A DNA stretch of 64,000 nucleotides from Brachionus koreanus (lineage: Eukaryota; Rotifera; Eurotatoria; Ploima; Brachionidae). The stretch lies in contig PJRA01000519.1 of assembly GCA_016987375.1 (NCBI GenBank), positions 372,699 through 436,698 on the forward strand. Direction: 5' to 3'. The number at the start of each line of letters is the position of its first letter. The stretch's first letter is position 1. Below the pieces are notes generated by a model. That model searched no databases and was not told the DNA's origin. It saw only the letters and a program-made list of their open reading frames with translations. The translations under genes were made by a program, and so were the position numbers. Positions 20,831 through 33,500 of this stretch are shown here, one piece after another.

Positions 20831-21534
20831 TAACGAGTGAGTCATAATGTTTTGCAAAATTTTCAAACCTAAATTAAAATATGAACATATATGCTAGATT
20901 TTTATGTTAGGTCCTTGAAGTGGTGCCGCTCTAGACTCTGAGACACATCTGATACCTTTTACCAAAACTTGAGAAATCCATTATTGAAATTTTTAGGTCT
21001 ATGTTTTTTTGTAAAGTTAATCAGACAAGCTTATAAAAAATTTAAAGAAAATATAAAAATAACGGAACAAAAAGCAATAACAAAAACGAAAATTTTAAAT
21101 TAAAAAAACTTTTTTTCAAAGGGTTCAAAAAATTTTTTTGCAAAATGTATCAGCTGATAGAAGGTTTGTATCACCCAAATTTTGCAAAAAATGTGCAATT
21201 GTGCACAACAGTATATGTATTAGGAAATTATTAAAATTAAATTGCAGAGGTTTTACACAAACTAAATTTGGGTGATACAAACCTTGTATCAATTGATACA
21301 TTTTGCAAAACAATTTTTTGAACCCTTTGAAAAAAAGTTTTTTTAATTTAAAATTTTTGTTTTTGTATTTTGTTCCGAAATTCACAATGCCTGCAAGAAA
21401 TCAGAACCTAGCATATAAAAAAATTACACTATGAATTTTGTTATAAGTGTGTGAAGTTTCAGCTCTTTCTAGATATCTGTTAATATTTTAATCTAGGTTT
21501 GAAAATTTTGAATAATATTATGATTCATCCGTTA
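20831..21534. repeat. Long inverted-repeat (MITE-like) element
   Basis: Two nested palindromic levels. The ends (TAACGAGTGAGTCATAATG at left; the complement of TAACGGATGAATCATAAT at right) match, as do the inner flanks around TTTTCAAACCTA. The core 21063-21377 has arms of about 115 bases that are almost perfectly complementary around an ~85-base spacer, so it could fold into a long hairpin. Terminal TA plus CG-starting ends suggest a mariner-mobilised nonautonomous element. No coding content. Confidence 0.7.
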
Positions 21535-22906
21535 GGTTTGGCAATCTTTTTTCAATCGATTAAATAATCGACTATTTTTTTTCAACAAAATTGAATTTTC
21601 CTAATTAATCCTTTCATATTCATAGTGACATAGAATGGCATAAGTGACTCCATTAAATCATGTTTTGAAATTATTAATAAGAATGAATTGAATGAAAAAG
21701 CACTTGTTAACGTATTTATAAAGACTTCTAAAAAAATTTAAAATAAATAGGAATTTTTGATTTTTAACGACTATTTAATTTGATTAATTCATTTCCTTAA
21801 TCGTGAATAATTTTTAATAATATTCTTTTAATAGTTAACCGTTTAATGATACTAGATCCTAGCTTTAAAACAAGAAAAAAAATAATTCAAAAAGTTGAAT
21901 TTTCGATAAGTTGTTTGAAAAAAATGTACGAAACAATCAAAAAAGATTTGTATAACTTGTAAAATGTAACCAAAATTTGCCAAAAGCTGAAGATTATATT
22001 ATTCACTAGTATTGGATGAAAAGGAAGAAGATGGATATCCTATGAGACATGGACCCTGATAACTGAGAGAGGGGAAATTAAGTCAAAGATGCTTCAAGCA
22101 AAATCTCAGAAATTAGAAGCATCATATCTGCTATGAAGCTTGTGATAAAGGAGCAAGGCGAGACAAAGTTATATAAACCAGTGTGCCAGCGAAGCGGAAA
22201 AAACCAGCTCAAAAAGGGACCTACATATGCTAAACAAGATCACTAATGCGATATAAGGCTCTTTACAGAGAAGAACAACTTTAGTGAAGGGCAAAGAAGA
22301 TCGTGTTTTAACAACTTAAAGAGAGCAAGAAAAGATGGGTTAAGCACTTTAAAAACTTGAAAATTTAGAACTATTATAATATTTTAGATGTAGAATGGGA
22401 AAAATTTGCTTGATATAGCAAAAGCAAAATCTTCTCCACACAAGATCGAGCAAACTGAAAAGAATGCGTAACATTTGCTAAAAGAAAATGTTGTTTTATA
22501 CAGTGTATAAAATCAGTAATTTTTATTTCCATAATTTTTAATTAATTAATATTTTTTCCGTTTAATTTTTTTTTCAATTAAAATCGTAAAAATAAAATTT
22601 AGTAAATTAATTTTGAAAATAGATTCAATTTTCATCATAAGTAGTGATCAAGCTGAAAAACTGCACCCTTCTTATTTTTCACGAGTTAATGCTGTTGATG
22701 GTGAGCATTTTTCCAATAGTAAAACAATAGTGTCAAAATTTCAAAATTTTGATTTAAAGTTATCATTTGTTAAAATTTTTTTGAATTAAATAAAAATAAA
22801 GCTAATTTAAATTAATTAATTCGATATTTGATTTAAATTTCACTAAAATTAAAAAAGATAGAAAATTTTTAAATCTAAATTTTTAGACGTTTAAAGTGTA
22901 CAACTT
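21535..22906. other. Intergenic downstream of SLC35A4-like gene
   Basis: Apart from the possible LINE relic, this is AT-rich DNA forming the 3' flank of the minus-strand transporter gene. No other gene seen. Confidence 0.45.
22015..22470 (+). pseudogene. Possible LINE linker-region relic
   Basis: GC-richer than its surroundings. Conceptual translation shows WISYETWTLITERGEIKSK-like and R-x-D-G-L-like pieces reminiscent of the stretch between endonuclease and reverse transcriptase in RTE-type LINEs. Stops are frequent and the assignment is weak. Confidence 0.3.
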
Positions 22907-23911
22907 TTATTGATAAAATGTATATAGATACAAGGCAAATAGAATAACAGAAAAACTAAGATAAAAAAAAGCATTTAATTTGATTGAAAATATTAGTATG
23001 GATAGAACAGTAGTTACAATGAGAGATGATGAAATAATAAATAGCCGAGTAATATTACTCGAATATTTCATTACAATTGATATTAAAAAACCGTTTAATA
23101 CTTGCGTTAAAATGATAAGAATAGTAAAAAAATTAAAACCTTTAAAAAAATCAAAATTTTTGTCTTTTCGATAATTTTTTTCAACAAAAAAACCAAAACT
23201 ATTAAACAAGCAACCAAATATATATAAATAAAAATTTTGTAGAATAATTGAGTCATTTTTATTTCGTTTAAGCAGATATTCATTATATACTCCTGATAGA
23301 CCTGAAATAAATGCATAGATAATAATCATAAACAAACCAACTTCTGTTATATAAATTTGATCCCTCAATCTGAATCTGACATCAACGCTTTTATCCATGG
23401 GTAACAAGACATCATCCAAGTCATCCTGATTTATATAATAATTCTTTAGGGAATTAAGATTTCCTAATGAATAAAAAAGTCCTGATAAAAATAGTAAAAT
23501 CAATGAAAACCATCTAGTTTTGGACATTTTTCTACCGATTATGAAATAGTATAAAACAGCTGTGCTTAAAATTTTCAGATTGCTCAACATTTGATACGAA
23601 GTTGAATCCATATATATTTGAATATAGACAGCTAGATTGTTGTTTATAAAATACAAAAAAGCCGGTAGTGCAAAATGAATCGATTTTTGTGCTGAAAATT
23701 TTAAATTTAAATTTGTATAATTTTTTTGATAGACTATTAGAAGTATTGAAATAAAAAGCTTCACAAATTCAATTGTTAAATTCATTGATGACGAATTAAA
23801 AGAAATTTGTCCGTTTTCCTCGCATAGATGAACCAAAATTGTGTAAGAGCCGTAGGAAAATACTTGAATCAACAACATGCATATCCACAATAATTCACTA
23901 AAAATTTCCAT
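22907..23911 (-). CDS. SLC35A4: SLC35A4-like nucleotide-sugar transporter
   Basis: A single exon of 334 residues, close to the ~324 of vertebrate SLC35A4. It has about ten hydrophobic segments of the drug/metabolite transporter fold. Diagnostic blocks are LPAFLYFINNNLAVYIQIYM, STSYQMLSNLKILSTAVLYY and GLSGVYNEYLLK with NFYLYIFG, which match the SLC35A family and best the A4 member (LPA-LY-NNNL, YQVLSNLKI, ISGLSAVY). The family sits in Golgi membranes and exchanges nucleotide sugars or CDP-ribitol against nucleotides; substrate here is not determined. An extra charged loop near 155-185 (YINQDDLDDVLL) is longer than usual. ATG is the first in frame. Confidence 0.85.
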   Translation of the reverse strand: MEIFSELLWICMLLIQVFSYGSYTILVHLCEENGQISFNSSSMNLTIEFVKLFISILLIVYQKNYTNLNLKFSAQKSIHFALPAFLYFINNNLAVYIQIYMDSTSYQMLSNLKILSTAVLYYFIIGRKMSKTRWFSLILLFLSGLFYSLGNLNSLKNYYINQDDLDDVLLPMDKSVDVRFRLRDQIYITEVGLFMIIIYAFISGLSGVYNEYLLKRNKNDSIILQNFYLYIFGCLFNSFGFFVEKNYRKDKNFDFFKGFNFFTILIILTQVLNGFLISIVMKYSSNITRLFIISSSLIVTTVLSILIFSIKLNAFFYLSFSVILFALYLYTFYQ

Positions 23912-26758
23912 CTAAAAATTAGTTATTATTTGATTAAACATTGCCATAAAATACATTCAAAAATTGTAAGATTAAGTTTTGTTGTCACCGTTGATTATAT
24001 CTATTTTAAACTGCTAAAAAGTGGCTTAAATTATTCAATTCTTTTCAGAAAAAATAGAATTTGAAAAAAAATTTAAATTAAAAGTTGAAGTTAATGATCA
24101 AATTTAAATGTTTATGAATTAAAAATCAAAAAGATGGGTTTGGTTTACATCCAGTTATGTGAGACTTATTGATAGAAAAGTAGTCTTTTGCTCTTAATTT
24201 AAAAAAAATTAAGTCTGATTTCAACCATCTTTTAGTTGGCTCAAATTTGTTGCAATTTTCAATTTTTGTTTTTTTTTTTAAACTCAGAAACTTCACTTGC
24301 AAGTCTAGAGTTTGCTGCTGAATTAATTTTTTTTTAACATGTAAAAATACTAAAAAAATTAAAAATCAATGAAAAAAAAACTTTTTCACCAATTTTATTT
24401 AACTTATATAAATTTACAATTTTTTTTTATAAAATTACTTAATTGATATGAATTGATACAGATTTATGTTTACAATTCGAGTTTACAACTTGTTTTTCTA
24501 ATTTTTAACTAAATTTAAAAAAATAAGACGTTTTGACAGGCGCAAAGAAAAAAATATGAATTTTAGCTGAATGGTTAAAAGATAATTTTAAGCAAATTGA
24601 TGTCGGTATCAAAAAAACATCCATATTTTTGTAAAAAATGTTACCATGATTTGTTCAAAATGCATATTAAAAAAAAACTATTTTAAAAGAAGCATTAGTA
24701 GATAAAAAAAAAGCCAAATATTTAATTGATATAGAATAATGATTACTAAAATTATTTATTATTATTTATTACTATTATTTTATTTTTTTTCTTGAGTAAA
24801 ATATTAATATTATTTAATTAAAAATTTTAATACACATAAGAAAAATTATGATGAATAATACAAGTTATGCAAAATTAGCAATTCTTTTTTTTTCAAGTAA
24901 TCTTAGTTTAAGTTTCAGTAATTTTAGTTAACAAATAATAAATCGCCAAAAATAATAAAAATCTCAATAAAAAGTCAATTGAAAAGCGAATGAATTTTTG
25001 CATGACTTTTAAAAATTTAATTTTAAAAAAAGATATAGACATTTAAACCAAGAAATTAGTGTTCCTTTTTAACCGATTTCGGTTATCATCGAATTCATTT
25101 TTTTTTTAAAGCTAAGTCACAGGCTGTTTAGAATGGATTTTACACTTCTTTTCCGTTTAATTTTATTATTATTAATAGTATTGACTTATACCCTGAACTT
25201 TCAAGATTCCGAAAAAGAATAGAACCTTTTTTTTTTCAAAATTCTTTTTCAAAGTCTTAGTCAGTTGAACCACCTAGAAAATCTTGACCACAAAAAGTCC
25301 TCTTCTCTGAAATAGTACATAAGCACTTTGTTCATGTATCAATGCCACTTTCAATCATTTTTATTTGGTAATATTTGGCTGATGTAGTAAATTCCTAATA
25401 TTACACCACTTCATAAAGAAGGACCAGAAGTTGAGTTGTAGTTTTTGTTTTTTCCTAGGCTCTTAGAAGGTTTTTTAGTGAATTAAGAAAGCTGTTTAAA
25501 AGTTGGTGAAATCATCGAATTGACAAAAGGATTTCTTGACCAGAAACAACATGTAGTCTTAGTTGAAAATTAGCAATAGATTGCCATAATTGATTTGAAG
25601 AGGTAATGACAAAATACAGTAAAAAAGGATGATTTCTTGATCAAATAAACAACTCTTTTTCTCTGTATCTGGAAGTAAAAAATATTGTATGCGATAAGCA
25701 TGTGATGTCCACATTTCAAGGCCGATATAACCCTATTCGAAAAGATTTGTTGACTCATAATCAGAAAATAAAAGCTTTATCTACTATGTGAGTTATTTCT
25801 TTGAAGGCGTTTGAATACATTTTTAATGAATGATTTTTTTTGTTTGTAACAACTTATCGGTGTAAAAATAACAAAATGAAAAACATTAAAGGAAAAAACT
25901 TTTGAGAGAAAATTTTTTATTGAAGATTAATAAATTGCTTATGAATCAAAAGGTCAATAAAGTTTTCGGCATTTAAATGCTGTCAATTTTTATTATAAAT
26001 AGAATTTAATTTATAAAGATTTTTTTTACCAATTCAAAATTTTTAACATGAATATTTTGTTGTTAAATTTTTGCAAATAACTAAAAAGCTTTATTTTCAA
26101 GAGACCGGTCTGTAGAAACCAGATTGTTCATTACATTTATCGTTATATTATTTTGAGTCATAAAATTTTGCGTTTTTTTAAAAAAGTTGGATATTTTGGA
26201 ATTTTGGAACATACCTTGCTTTAAAAAAATTTCTTCCTGTCGTCAACCTAAAGCTTGGTTTGCTTCTTCAAGATAATTTTTGAAACCATGAAAAAATCTA
26301 ACAAATGAAAAAGAATGGGCTTTTCTTTCATTCAGCTAATGGTTTAGACCTTTATTTTTTGAGAATGGCATTCTCCAAACCAAGACAAAATTGAAAAAAA
26401 AATTGCTCATCATTAAATGACTAAAGATTATAGAACATTATGGCAAATATTTTGAAAAATGAATATTTTTCTATATTTATGAATGATTTAAAAAATGGCC
26501 ATTAAAAACGATACCACAAAACTAGAATAGAATTCCCAAAAATTTTAATAAACCCAATTATTAAGATTAAAAAATTAAATTAAAAAGAGTACCTTTCTTC
26601 CTGTCGTCAACCTAAAGCTTATTTGGTTAAAACTTAATTTTTTATTAAAGTTTAATCTTATTTAAAACAAAGTACCCTAATCTTCTATCGTTGAAACTTA
26701 TTATTTGAGTTTTATAAAAAAAAGAACTTTTTCTTTAAAAAAAATAGAAAAAAATAAG
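23912..26758. other. Large intergenic AT-rich region
   Basis: No gene supported. It contains an exact 26-base repeat (TTCTTCCTGTCGTCAACCTA plus AAGCTT) at 26231-26256 and 26595-26620; the first copy continues into sequence resembling mariner relics elsewhere in the window. The patch 25100-25780 is less AT-rich and may be old transposon DNA that I cannot classify. Confidence 0.45.
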
Positions 26759-27052
26759 ATGTCTAGTTCAGTCAACATTTTAGAAAACCAATTTAATAAT
26801 ACAGCTCTTAAGCATTTCCAAAAAACAAGAGTTATCATACAACAAATAGACTTGCCAACAGCAAAAAACATGTCTAAAACACTTATTTTTCTTCAAGTAA
26901 AAAAAGGTGAGACAAGTGGCTCTATTAAATTATCTGATAATGAATATTCAAGTCATCCGGTCGAAAAAGAGTCACTGGGCTTGTCTAAACAAATCTGGAA
27001 AATTAAAAAATTGAAAAAAAAGAGAAAAAAACGATTTTTTTTAAATTTTTAA
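26759..27052 (+). CDS. Small basic-tailed protein, unknown function
   Basis: From ATG at 26759 the frame gives 97 residues; the frame is open a further 18 codons upstream but without ATG. There is no signal peptide or membrane segment. The middle has an acidic Ser-rich block (SIKLSDNEYSSHPVE, then SLGLSKQIWKIKK), followed by a Lys-rich end. The SDNEYSSHPVE...SLGLSKQ stretch recurs, in degraded form with stops, at 53268-53345 on the minus strand, so it belongs to a duplicated or retro-copied family. I do not recognise the family. It could be a short real gene or part of a repeat. Confidence 0.4.
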   Translation: MSSSVNILENQFNNTALKHFQKTRVIIQQIDLPTAKNMSKTLIFLQVKKGETSGSIKLSDNEYSSHPVEKESLGLSKQIWKIKKLKKKRKKRFFLNF

Positions 27053-27607
27053 TGTCATTTTAATCAAATTGGTGTCAAATTTTTATTTTTATGCATTCTT
27101 TTATTTTTTGTGGTTATTCTAAAATAATTTTGGGAAAAACTTAAAAATTTGTGGTATTTTAAAATAAACTTCTGTTTAAAAAAAATTTTCTAGATTTTTA
27201 ATGTAAAAAGTTTTAATGAAATTATAAATAAAATGTAGTTTAATTGCATATTTTAATGTTTCCTGGTCATAATTTTATAATGAAGCCTAAGACCTTTATT
27301 TTTTATGATGGAAAATACAAAATTAAAGAATAAATAGATTTTTTTAGTCTTAGAAGAAAATATCAAAGAATTTTGTCTTTTTATGGAATTTTTTTGAAGT
27401 CAAAAAATTTGACGCTTTTTTTATATTGAATGAAAATAACTTGATTTTAAATTTTGTTTTTGAATTTTCTAGACAAAAACATCTATCATTCTACGCTATT
27501 AACAGTCTATAACAATTCTAATAAAATAAAATAATAAAACATTCGCTATAACACACAAAAATAATCATAAAAATTTATTCTAAAAATCATACAAATATAA
27601 ACAACAA
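27053..27607. other. Intergenic, AT-rich
   Basis: 3' flanks of two convergent genes; no further feature seen. Confidence 0.5.
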
Positions 27608-30600
27608 TCAGAAAAATTTTTTCTTAAATTTACATTTGTGGTTTTCGTCTAAAATAACGGGTATTGTGGGCTGTTGATGGTAGGTTTGATCTTGCAAATG
27701 GCTTGACGAAGTGTGAGGAGATCTTGGTGGCAAACGAGCATCTCCTGTTTCGTTCAAATTAAAATAAACCGGATTATCCATAAAAACAGAAAGATTTGAC
27801 GACGAACTTGACTGACTTGTATAATTTGCCTGACCCTGAATGTAAGCCGGTATTCGTGCACCGTTTTGCATGTTGCTCTGAGCTGAATTAACTCGTACAT
27901 TTGAACATGAACTAGAGTTACTTGATTGTCTAGTGCGACTGCTTCCTTCATTATCTTCTAAAAGCAGATTTGCACAATTCAAGCATGATGAGGATGAAAG
28001 TGAATTTCTTGAAGAACAGTATTTACACAATATAAACTCGTTTAGTTGCCTTTTTTTGTTACAAGCTTCGCAATAGGATTTATCGTACGGGTTAATATAA
28101 GTACATTCAACACACTTCCAATTTGTGTCTTAAAAAATGAAAAATTTAATTAAATATCTTTTAGAAAATTATCAATTATATGAAATACTTTTTCATTAAG
28201 TTTGTATTAGTTTTTTTTTAATTATAATGATTTTAATGCCTTATTAAAATAATATTAAAGATAATATTTGAAAAAACTAAAACCATAGATTTTTTTAGAA
28301 TTTTAGAAAAAAATGTCAGGTCATAATGATTTCTGGGACAACATAAGATTAAAGTGAAAAAACTGCTTTTTGGCTTTTTTTAATGATAAAAATTGACTTT
28401 TATAAACAGCTCAAATAATTTTTATTTTAGTATTTTTGCAATTTCAAAATTTTAAGTCATATTATATGTTAAAGTAAGCAAATTGAGTTGATCCTTCTCA
28501 ACCAGCTCATTTTGTAAAGAAAAGAGGATGCTTTGATAAAAGGATGATGTTGTGTGAAATTTATACTGAACAATTAGAATGAATATTGGGGTTTTGTGAA
28601 ATTTGGTACAAAATAAACAATTAGAACAAAAAAAATGCTAAAATATCTAATAACTTTTTTTCGGAAGGCTTATAATTAGTTCTATAAGTGCAACAAACTG
28701 CAGCATACTTAGTTGCACCTAAAGTCAAAGTCTGCAAATGATGTGCAAAAGCTCTGCAAAATGCACGATAGTCAAATTTATGAGAGAAAAGTTATAAGAA
28801 TTTTTAACATTTTGTTCTGTTCAATTGTACTAAATTTCACAAAACCGAATATTGGCTTCTCTTCAAGAACAATGTTCGTTTTTGATCAACTAAAAGCTAG
28901 GTTTGTTTCTTCCAGATAACATTATATCTCATATAGCTAGAAGAACAACGACAAAATTAGATTATTGGAAGGATTTTTAGGCAGACTGTAAAATATTTAT
29001 TTATGTTTTGAAGATTTGCTCACTATTGCTTTTTAAAAAGTGTAAAATTACATGATCCTCTTAAATATTGCCGAAAATAATTGGGTAAAAGGAAAAATCA
29101 TTTTCAATTATTTAAATTTTTGTAAAAACAGAAAAAACATGTTAAAATAAAATATTCAGAAATTTTTTCAAAAAGAAAATAAAAGAGTATGGGATTCTGC
29201 TAATCAAGATTTATTTGTTAAGGGTGTGGTGAGTTTTTTGACTTCAAAAGCCGTGAATGATACAATCAATGGCTCGATATTATAGAGCATAACGGTTTGT
29301 GGTTTTAGAAGATTAGCTTACTATTGCTTTTTTTTAAAATAAAAGCAAATAATGCTATGGTTTGTATTTTATAAATAAAAAAAGAAGCCAAGATTTTCAA
29401 CCTTATCTTTTTTTAAAATGTTATTAATGGCCTAAAATTAGATAAAATGATGATTCTCAGAAAATTTTTGTCTTAACGCCTTTTAACATTATAAATTTTT
29501 ACAAAATTCTTAAATACAAAAAGTAAAAAAGTTTTTAACCTTTGTTCTGAAGAGTAAGAGATTTGCTATGCAGATGTTTTGCAGATGAAACAAAGTGAAA
29601 TAATTGTTGTAATACAATAATTTCGAAAATAAATCGAAATTAATTTGCACAAATTTTGAAGCCTTCTAAACTAGATGAAGCTTAGTTTCATCTGTATTAC
29701 AAAGTTTTTGACCATTAGAACAAAAGCTAAAAAATTTTGTTACTTTTTCTATTTCAAAATTCAAAATATATTTTTTTGTGTTTCTTTTTATTTTTGAAAA
29801 AAAAAAAAAAATTAAATTTTCGAAATTCAGAGAAAATTTTAAAATTATTTGAAAAAAAATATCTTTATTGACTTTTACATCATTAAACAACATTACACTC
29901 ACTTTATAGGTTCAAACTTTGACTGAACATGGAATATGAAAAAATCAAGTAATAAAATAGAATAAAATTTCATCTATTGTCAATGAAGTCATTAAAACCT
30001 AGTTTGCTTCTCTATTTTACTTCATCTATCATGTTTCTTTTATGTTCTTCATTCAATTCTCTTCTTATTAATCTTTAAATCATAGTATACTAATATCTGA
30101 TAGCAGACCATTATCATTATGTACTTAGGCATTAATTAGTTAAAGAAAGATTCTTTTATGAATACTTTAAGAGCATTTATTGAATAAATTGCATTGTGAG
30201 GTATAAAGTGCATAGAATACATAAAAGTTGAAGGTATGTTACCCTGAATTATCACCCAATCATCTGCTAATCAACTGCTGCACAAAGATAACTAAGAGTA
30301 TGATGACACGATAGAGATTCAATTCTTAGAACTTCAGAACGTTCAATTATCTTAAAAGCTTAAAACAATATATTGTATTTTATTAAACAGGTAACAGGTA
30401 GCCAGGAGTATTTGTATATGAGCTTGTATATAGGCCCATAAAAGATAACATTCAAGAATATGATATACATTGATACATATGGTATAAAGTGCAAAATGTA
30501 CATAAATGTCGAAGATGCCTGTAATATCCTTTTTTAACAATTCATGAATGATTTCCTTTTATAGGCAAAGTTTCATCCAGAAATATCTGTGAAAATAAAG

Positions 30601-31580
30601 AATAGCCCGCATGTTCCTGTCAAAATTTTTTTTCTAATTGTATCCATTGAAAAGGATTGATGGATAAGTTTAAAAAATTGTCATATTGGTTTTTGCTGAC
30701 GTTCTAAAATAATTGGTGCTGTAATTTTTGAAATGAATCACACAATCAAGCTGGAAAATTTGATCTAATCATTAAAATGCTTTACTGGTGGAAAAGAAAA
30801 ATGAAATTCTAAATTTAATTTTTAAATTCAAAAAGAGTTATTTTTTCATTTTTTTTGTTTTAATTTTCTAAATTAGACCCAAATAAAAACACTTGAATTA
30901 ATTATTTTCAAATGCTTACTTTGAATAATTTTAAGCTCCAAAGCGGCTTTTTCATTTGTCAAACTTCTAATTTCGTTTCTCAAACTTTCAATATCTGTAA
31001 ACGATCTTAATTGTTGACGTTTAGTTGTAAGATAAATTTTTATTTCATCAATAGCTTTTTCCAATTTTTTTTTCTCCTCAATGTCCTCATTCACTTTAAC
31101 TTTGAGCAATTCAAGACCCTTTTGCTGAAGTTGAATTCGTTCTTCAACAGTCAAATTTCTAAGCATGTTTCTTAGCTCTTCCCTGGTCTCAGCATCCATG
31201 ATAAAATTATTAGACTTACTACGTTCAAAATTAGGGACATAATTTAAATGTTCTGGACTAGATATTAAAGTCTTCAATTCCTTGTTTTCAGCATTGGATA
31301 AATTTTGACAGCTCGAGTTGTGAGAGGATTTTTTCTGACCTTTGAAAAAATATTTTGCCAAGCGCGAAAATGTGCCGCTGTGGCTTTGATTCGAAGACGA
31401 AGTTGTATTCGCTCTACTGCCACTCGAGTTTATCTCTACCAGATTCGAATGACTTCGACTGCGGCTATTATCCATATTTTGTGCAGAACTGGGAGGCTCA
31501 TGCGATATACTAGTTGTATATGGATGCAAATAAAAATTCGATTTGCAATCGTTTGATTTTTTTCTATAATTTAATTTCAT
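27608..31580 (-). CDS. Coiled-coil protein with RanBP2/NZF zinc finger (TAB2/3-like)
   Basis: Two exons: 31580-30920 (donor GTAAGC) and 28128-27608, joined in phase 1, giving 393 residues. The N-terminal part is Ser/Asn-rich. Residues about 135-220 form a coiled coil (EERIQLQQKGLELLKVKV ... LRNEIRSLTNEKAALELKI). Directly across the splice lies an NZF finger: N-W-K-C-V-E-C-T-Y-I-N-P ... Y-C-E-A-C-N-K-K-R. The T-Y dipeptide after the second Cys is the ubiquitin-contacting position in NZFs. A second C-X2-C-X10-C-X2-C pair follows (CKYC ... CLNC). Coiled coil followed by NZF is the order in TAB2/TAB3, the ubiquitin-reading adaptors of TAK1, but there is no N-terminal CUE domain and the finger is not C-terminal, so orthology is uncertain. 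The 2.8-kb intron holds transposon debris. Confidence 0.7.
28715..28860. repeat. Dispersed short repeat copy
   Basis: A segment with TCTGCAAA, AGTTATAAGA-x-TTTTTA and AATTTCACA landmarks that recur in similar order near 29571-29700, 33345-33500 and 46141-46300. Probably copies of one short nonautonomous element. It lies in the intron of the NZF gene. Confidence 0.4.
28861..28985 (+). pseudogene. Mariner transposase fragment
   Basis: Plus-strand translation across frames gives DQLKARFV, then DNIISHIARRTTTKLDYWKD, matching the D-N-A-R-P-H-x-A-R-x-T block that holds the second catalytic Asp in mariner transposases. Too short and frameshifted to be active; within the NZF gene intron. Confidence 0.6.
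29571..29700. repeat. Dispersed short repeat copy with hairpin
   Basis: GATGAAACAAAGTGAAATAA ... AATTTGCACAAATTTTG ... GTTTCATCTG shares blocks with 46141-46215. The GATGAAAC/GTTTCATC arms are inverted, which suggests a small foldback element. Confidence 0.4.
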
Positions 31581-32774
31581 TTATTTTTATCTTTTAGAAT
31601 AACTGTTAGGAAGGTGCAATACTCAAAGAACGCTGAACTACTTTTAATTTTTGTATATTTTATTATTATTTTTTATAAATAACTATCAAATGCCTATTAG
31701 TATGCAAAGCCTATTTTTTTTCTATCAATATCATAATTTATTATAATAAATTTGAAGCATTTGAGGTGCCTCTAATTTGGTCGTCAAGTACGTCACATTA
31801 AATATTTGAATAAAAAGTTTAAACAACATAAACTTGTCATGCTTTCTTACTTTTTAACTTTAAAAGGTTTTGACAGACATTCATTTGATTATTGTCACAA
31901 TTGAGCTAGTTTACCTCAGACTCATTCTTAAATTCAAATTAAGTTGAAAGCTTAATTTAAAGCGGTGAAAAGTTGACCAAATCCAATTTAATGATTCATT
32001 TTCTTGCAATACGATAGTTTTATACTAAAATTAATTTTTTCTTAGTAACTAAAATTTCTTAGTAAAAAAAAAATCATTATCAATTTTAATTTTTATTTTA
32101 AAATATTTATTTTGATACTAAATTTATAAATTTAGATTTATTTCAATGCAAAAAATAAAATAAAAGAATTTTAAAATTATTAATCAGTTCATCATGATTC
32201 AATTTTAATCAAGTCATTAACTCATTCAATCACATGTTTTTAATTTTTATAATTATAATAAATTTCGTTCTTAAAATTTATTATTAAAAAATTTTTAAAA
32301 ATTAGTGTTTGACCATTAGAAGTAGTGTTGGCAGTTTTTCGTTGTCACCAAAATTTGAGCAACCAAAAGAAATAAGTCTTTTTTTATTCTAAAAAAGTGA
32401 GTTTTTGATGATACAATTAGCAATCGAAATTATTTGTAAAGTTGAAAACTTTTCTTTTTTTAAACTCAATTTAACACTAGAAGCACCAAGCATTTTTTCA
32501 CGTTTTTTAAATTCAAAAATATATAATAAAAAAACTATAATAATTTTATAAATTTTTATCATTTTTTAAAGAAAATTTTAAAACCTACATAAATCAAAAA
32601 AGACATATTTTTTTTAGCCTGAGCATTCAAAAAAGAAATTATTACTATCATTGTCAAACTTTTTTAAATAAAAAATTTCAAAATAACAAAATATTTATAA
32701 TAAAAATTGAGCTCTTGATCGCTCATATTGAGCTGATAGCATTATTTGGCGAGTAGAATATTTGATCACCAATA
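31581..32774. other. Intergenic upstream of NZF gene
   Basis: Promoter-side flank of the NZF gene and AT-rich DNA. No gene found. Confidence 0.5.
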
Positions 32775-32890
32775 TTAATAAACCCAATAGAGCTTTTGTG
32801 GAATGAGCTAAAAGTTCATATAAGGAGCAAAAACATAAAAAGCGATTTAGATTCGTTTGATGCTATTTTGGAGCTATTTTGCTATTTTGG
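32775..32890 (+). pseudogene. Tc1/mariner transposase C-terminal fragment
   Basis: NPIELLWNELKVHIRSKN matches the NPIE-x-x-W-x-x-L-K block carrying the last catalytic acid in Tc1-like transposases. Flanking frames are broken and the sequence runs into the assembly gap. Confidence 0.6.
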
Positions 32891-32918
32891 AGTTTGAAAA
32901 AACATCAACTCCCGAAAA

Positions 32919-33111
32919 NNNNNNNNNNNNNNNNNNNNNNNNNNNNNNNNNNNNNNNNNNNNNNNNNNNNNNNNNNNNNNNNNNNNNNNNNNNNNNNNNN
33001 NNNNNNNNNNNNNNNNNNNNNNNNNNNNNNNNNNNNNNNNNNNNNNNNNNNNNNNNNNNNNNNNNNNNNNNNNNNNNNNNNNNNNNNNNNNNNNNNNNNN
33101 NNNNNNNNNNN
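32919..33111. other. Assembly gap (193 N)
   Basis: A run of Ns. Transposon sequence abuts its left side, which probably explains why the assembly broke here. Confidence 1.
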
Positions 33112-33344
33112 ATTAAAAAATTTTTAAAGAATGTCAAAATTTCGGTTTTTTTGGATATTTTGTTTTTTACTATAGTTTACAAAAAATATAGTATTTAACT
33201 TTTTTTTAGTATATAACTCTTTTTCTAACTTTTTTTCTAGAAATTAAAAATTGGTTCTGTAAATGTATCATATTTCAACATTCAAAGCTAAATTTTTGAA
33301 TTACTCTATAAATATTGCAAAATAAAATTTTTAATTTATTTGAG

Positions 33345-33500
33345 TTTAGTGCATTTTGCAGAGAGCTTGTCCGTTATTAGCAGACTTTGACCACTGATGC
33401 AACTATCTTAATTGCTCTAATTTGCATTTACAGAACCAATTTTTAACTTAAAGAAAAAAATTTATAAGATTTTTTTATTTTTGTTCTGATCTTTTGTACC
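33345..33500. repeat. Dispersed short repeat copy
   Basis: Contains GCATTTTGCAGA, TTATAAGATTTTTTT, TTGTTCTGAT and CCAAATTTCACA in the same order as the copy at 28715-28860. Confidence 0.35.

Noticed and set aside
32857..33198. Open frames across the N run
   Set aside because: They exist only because Ns contain no stop codons.
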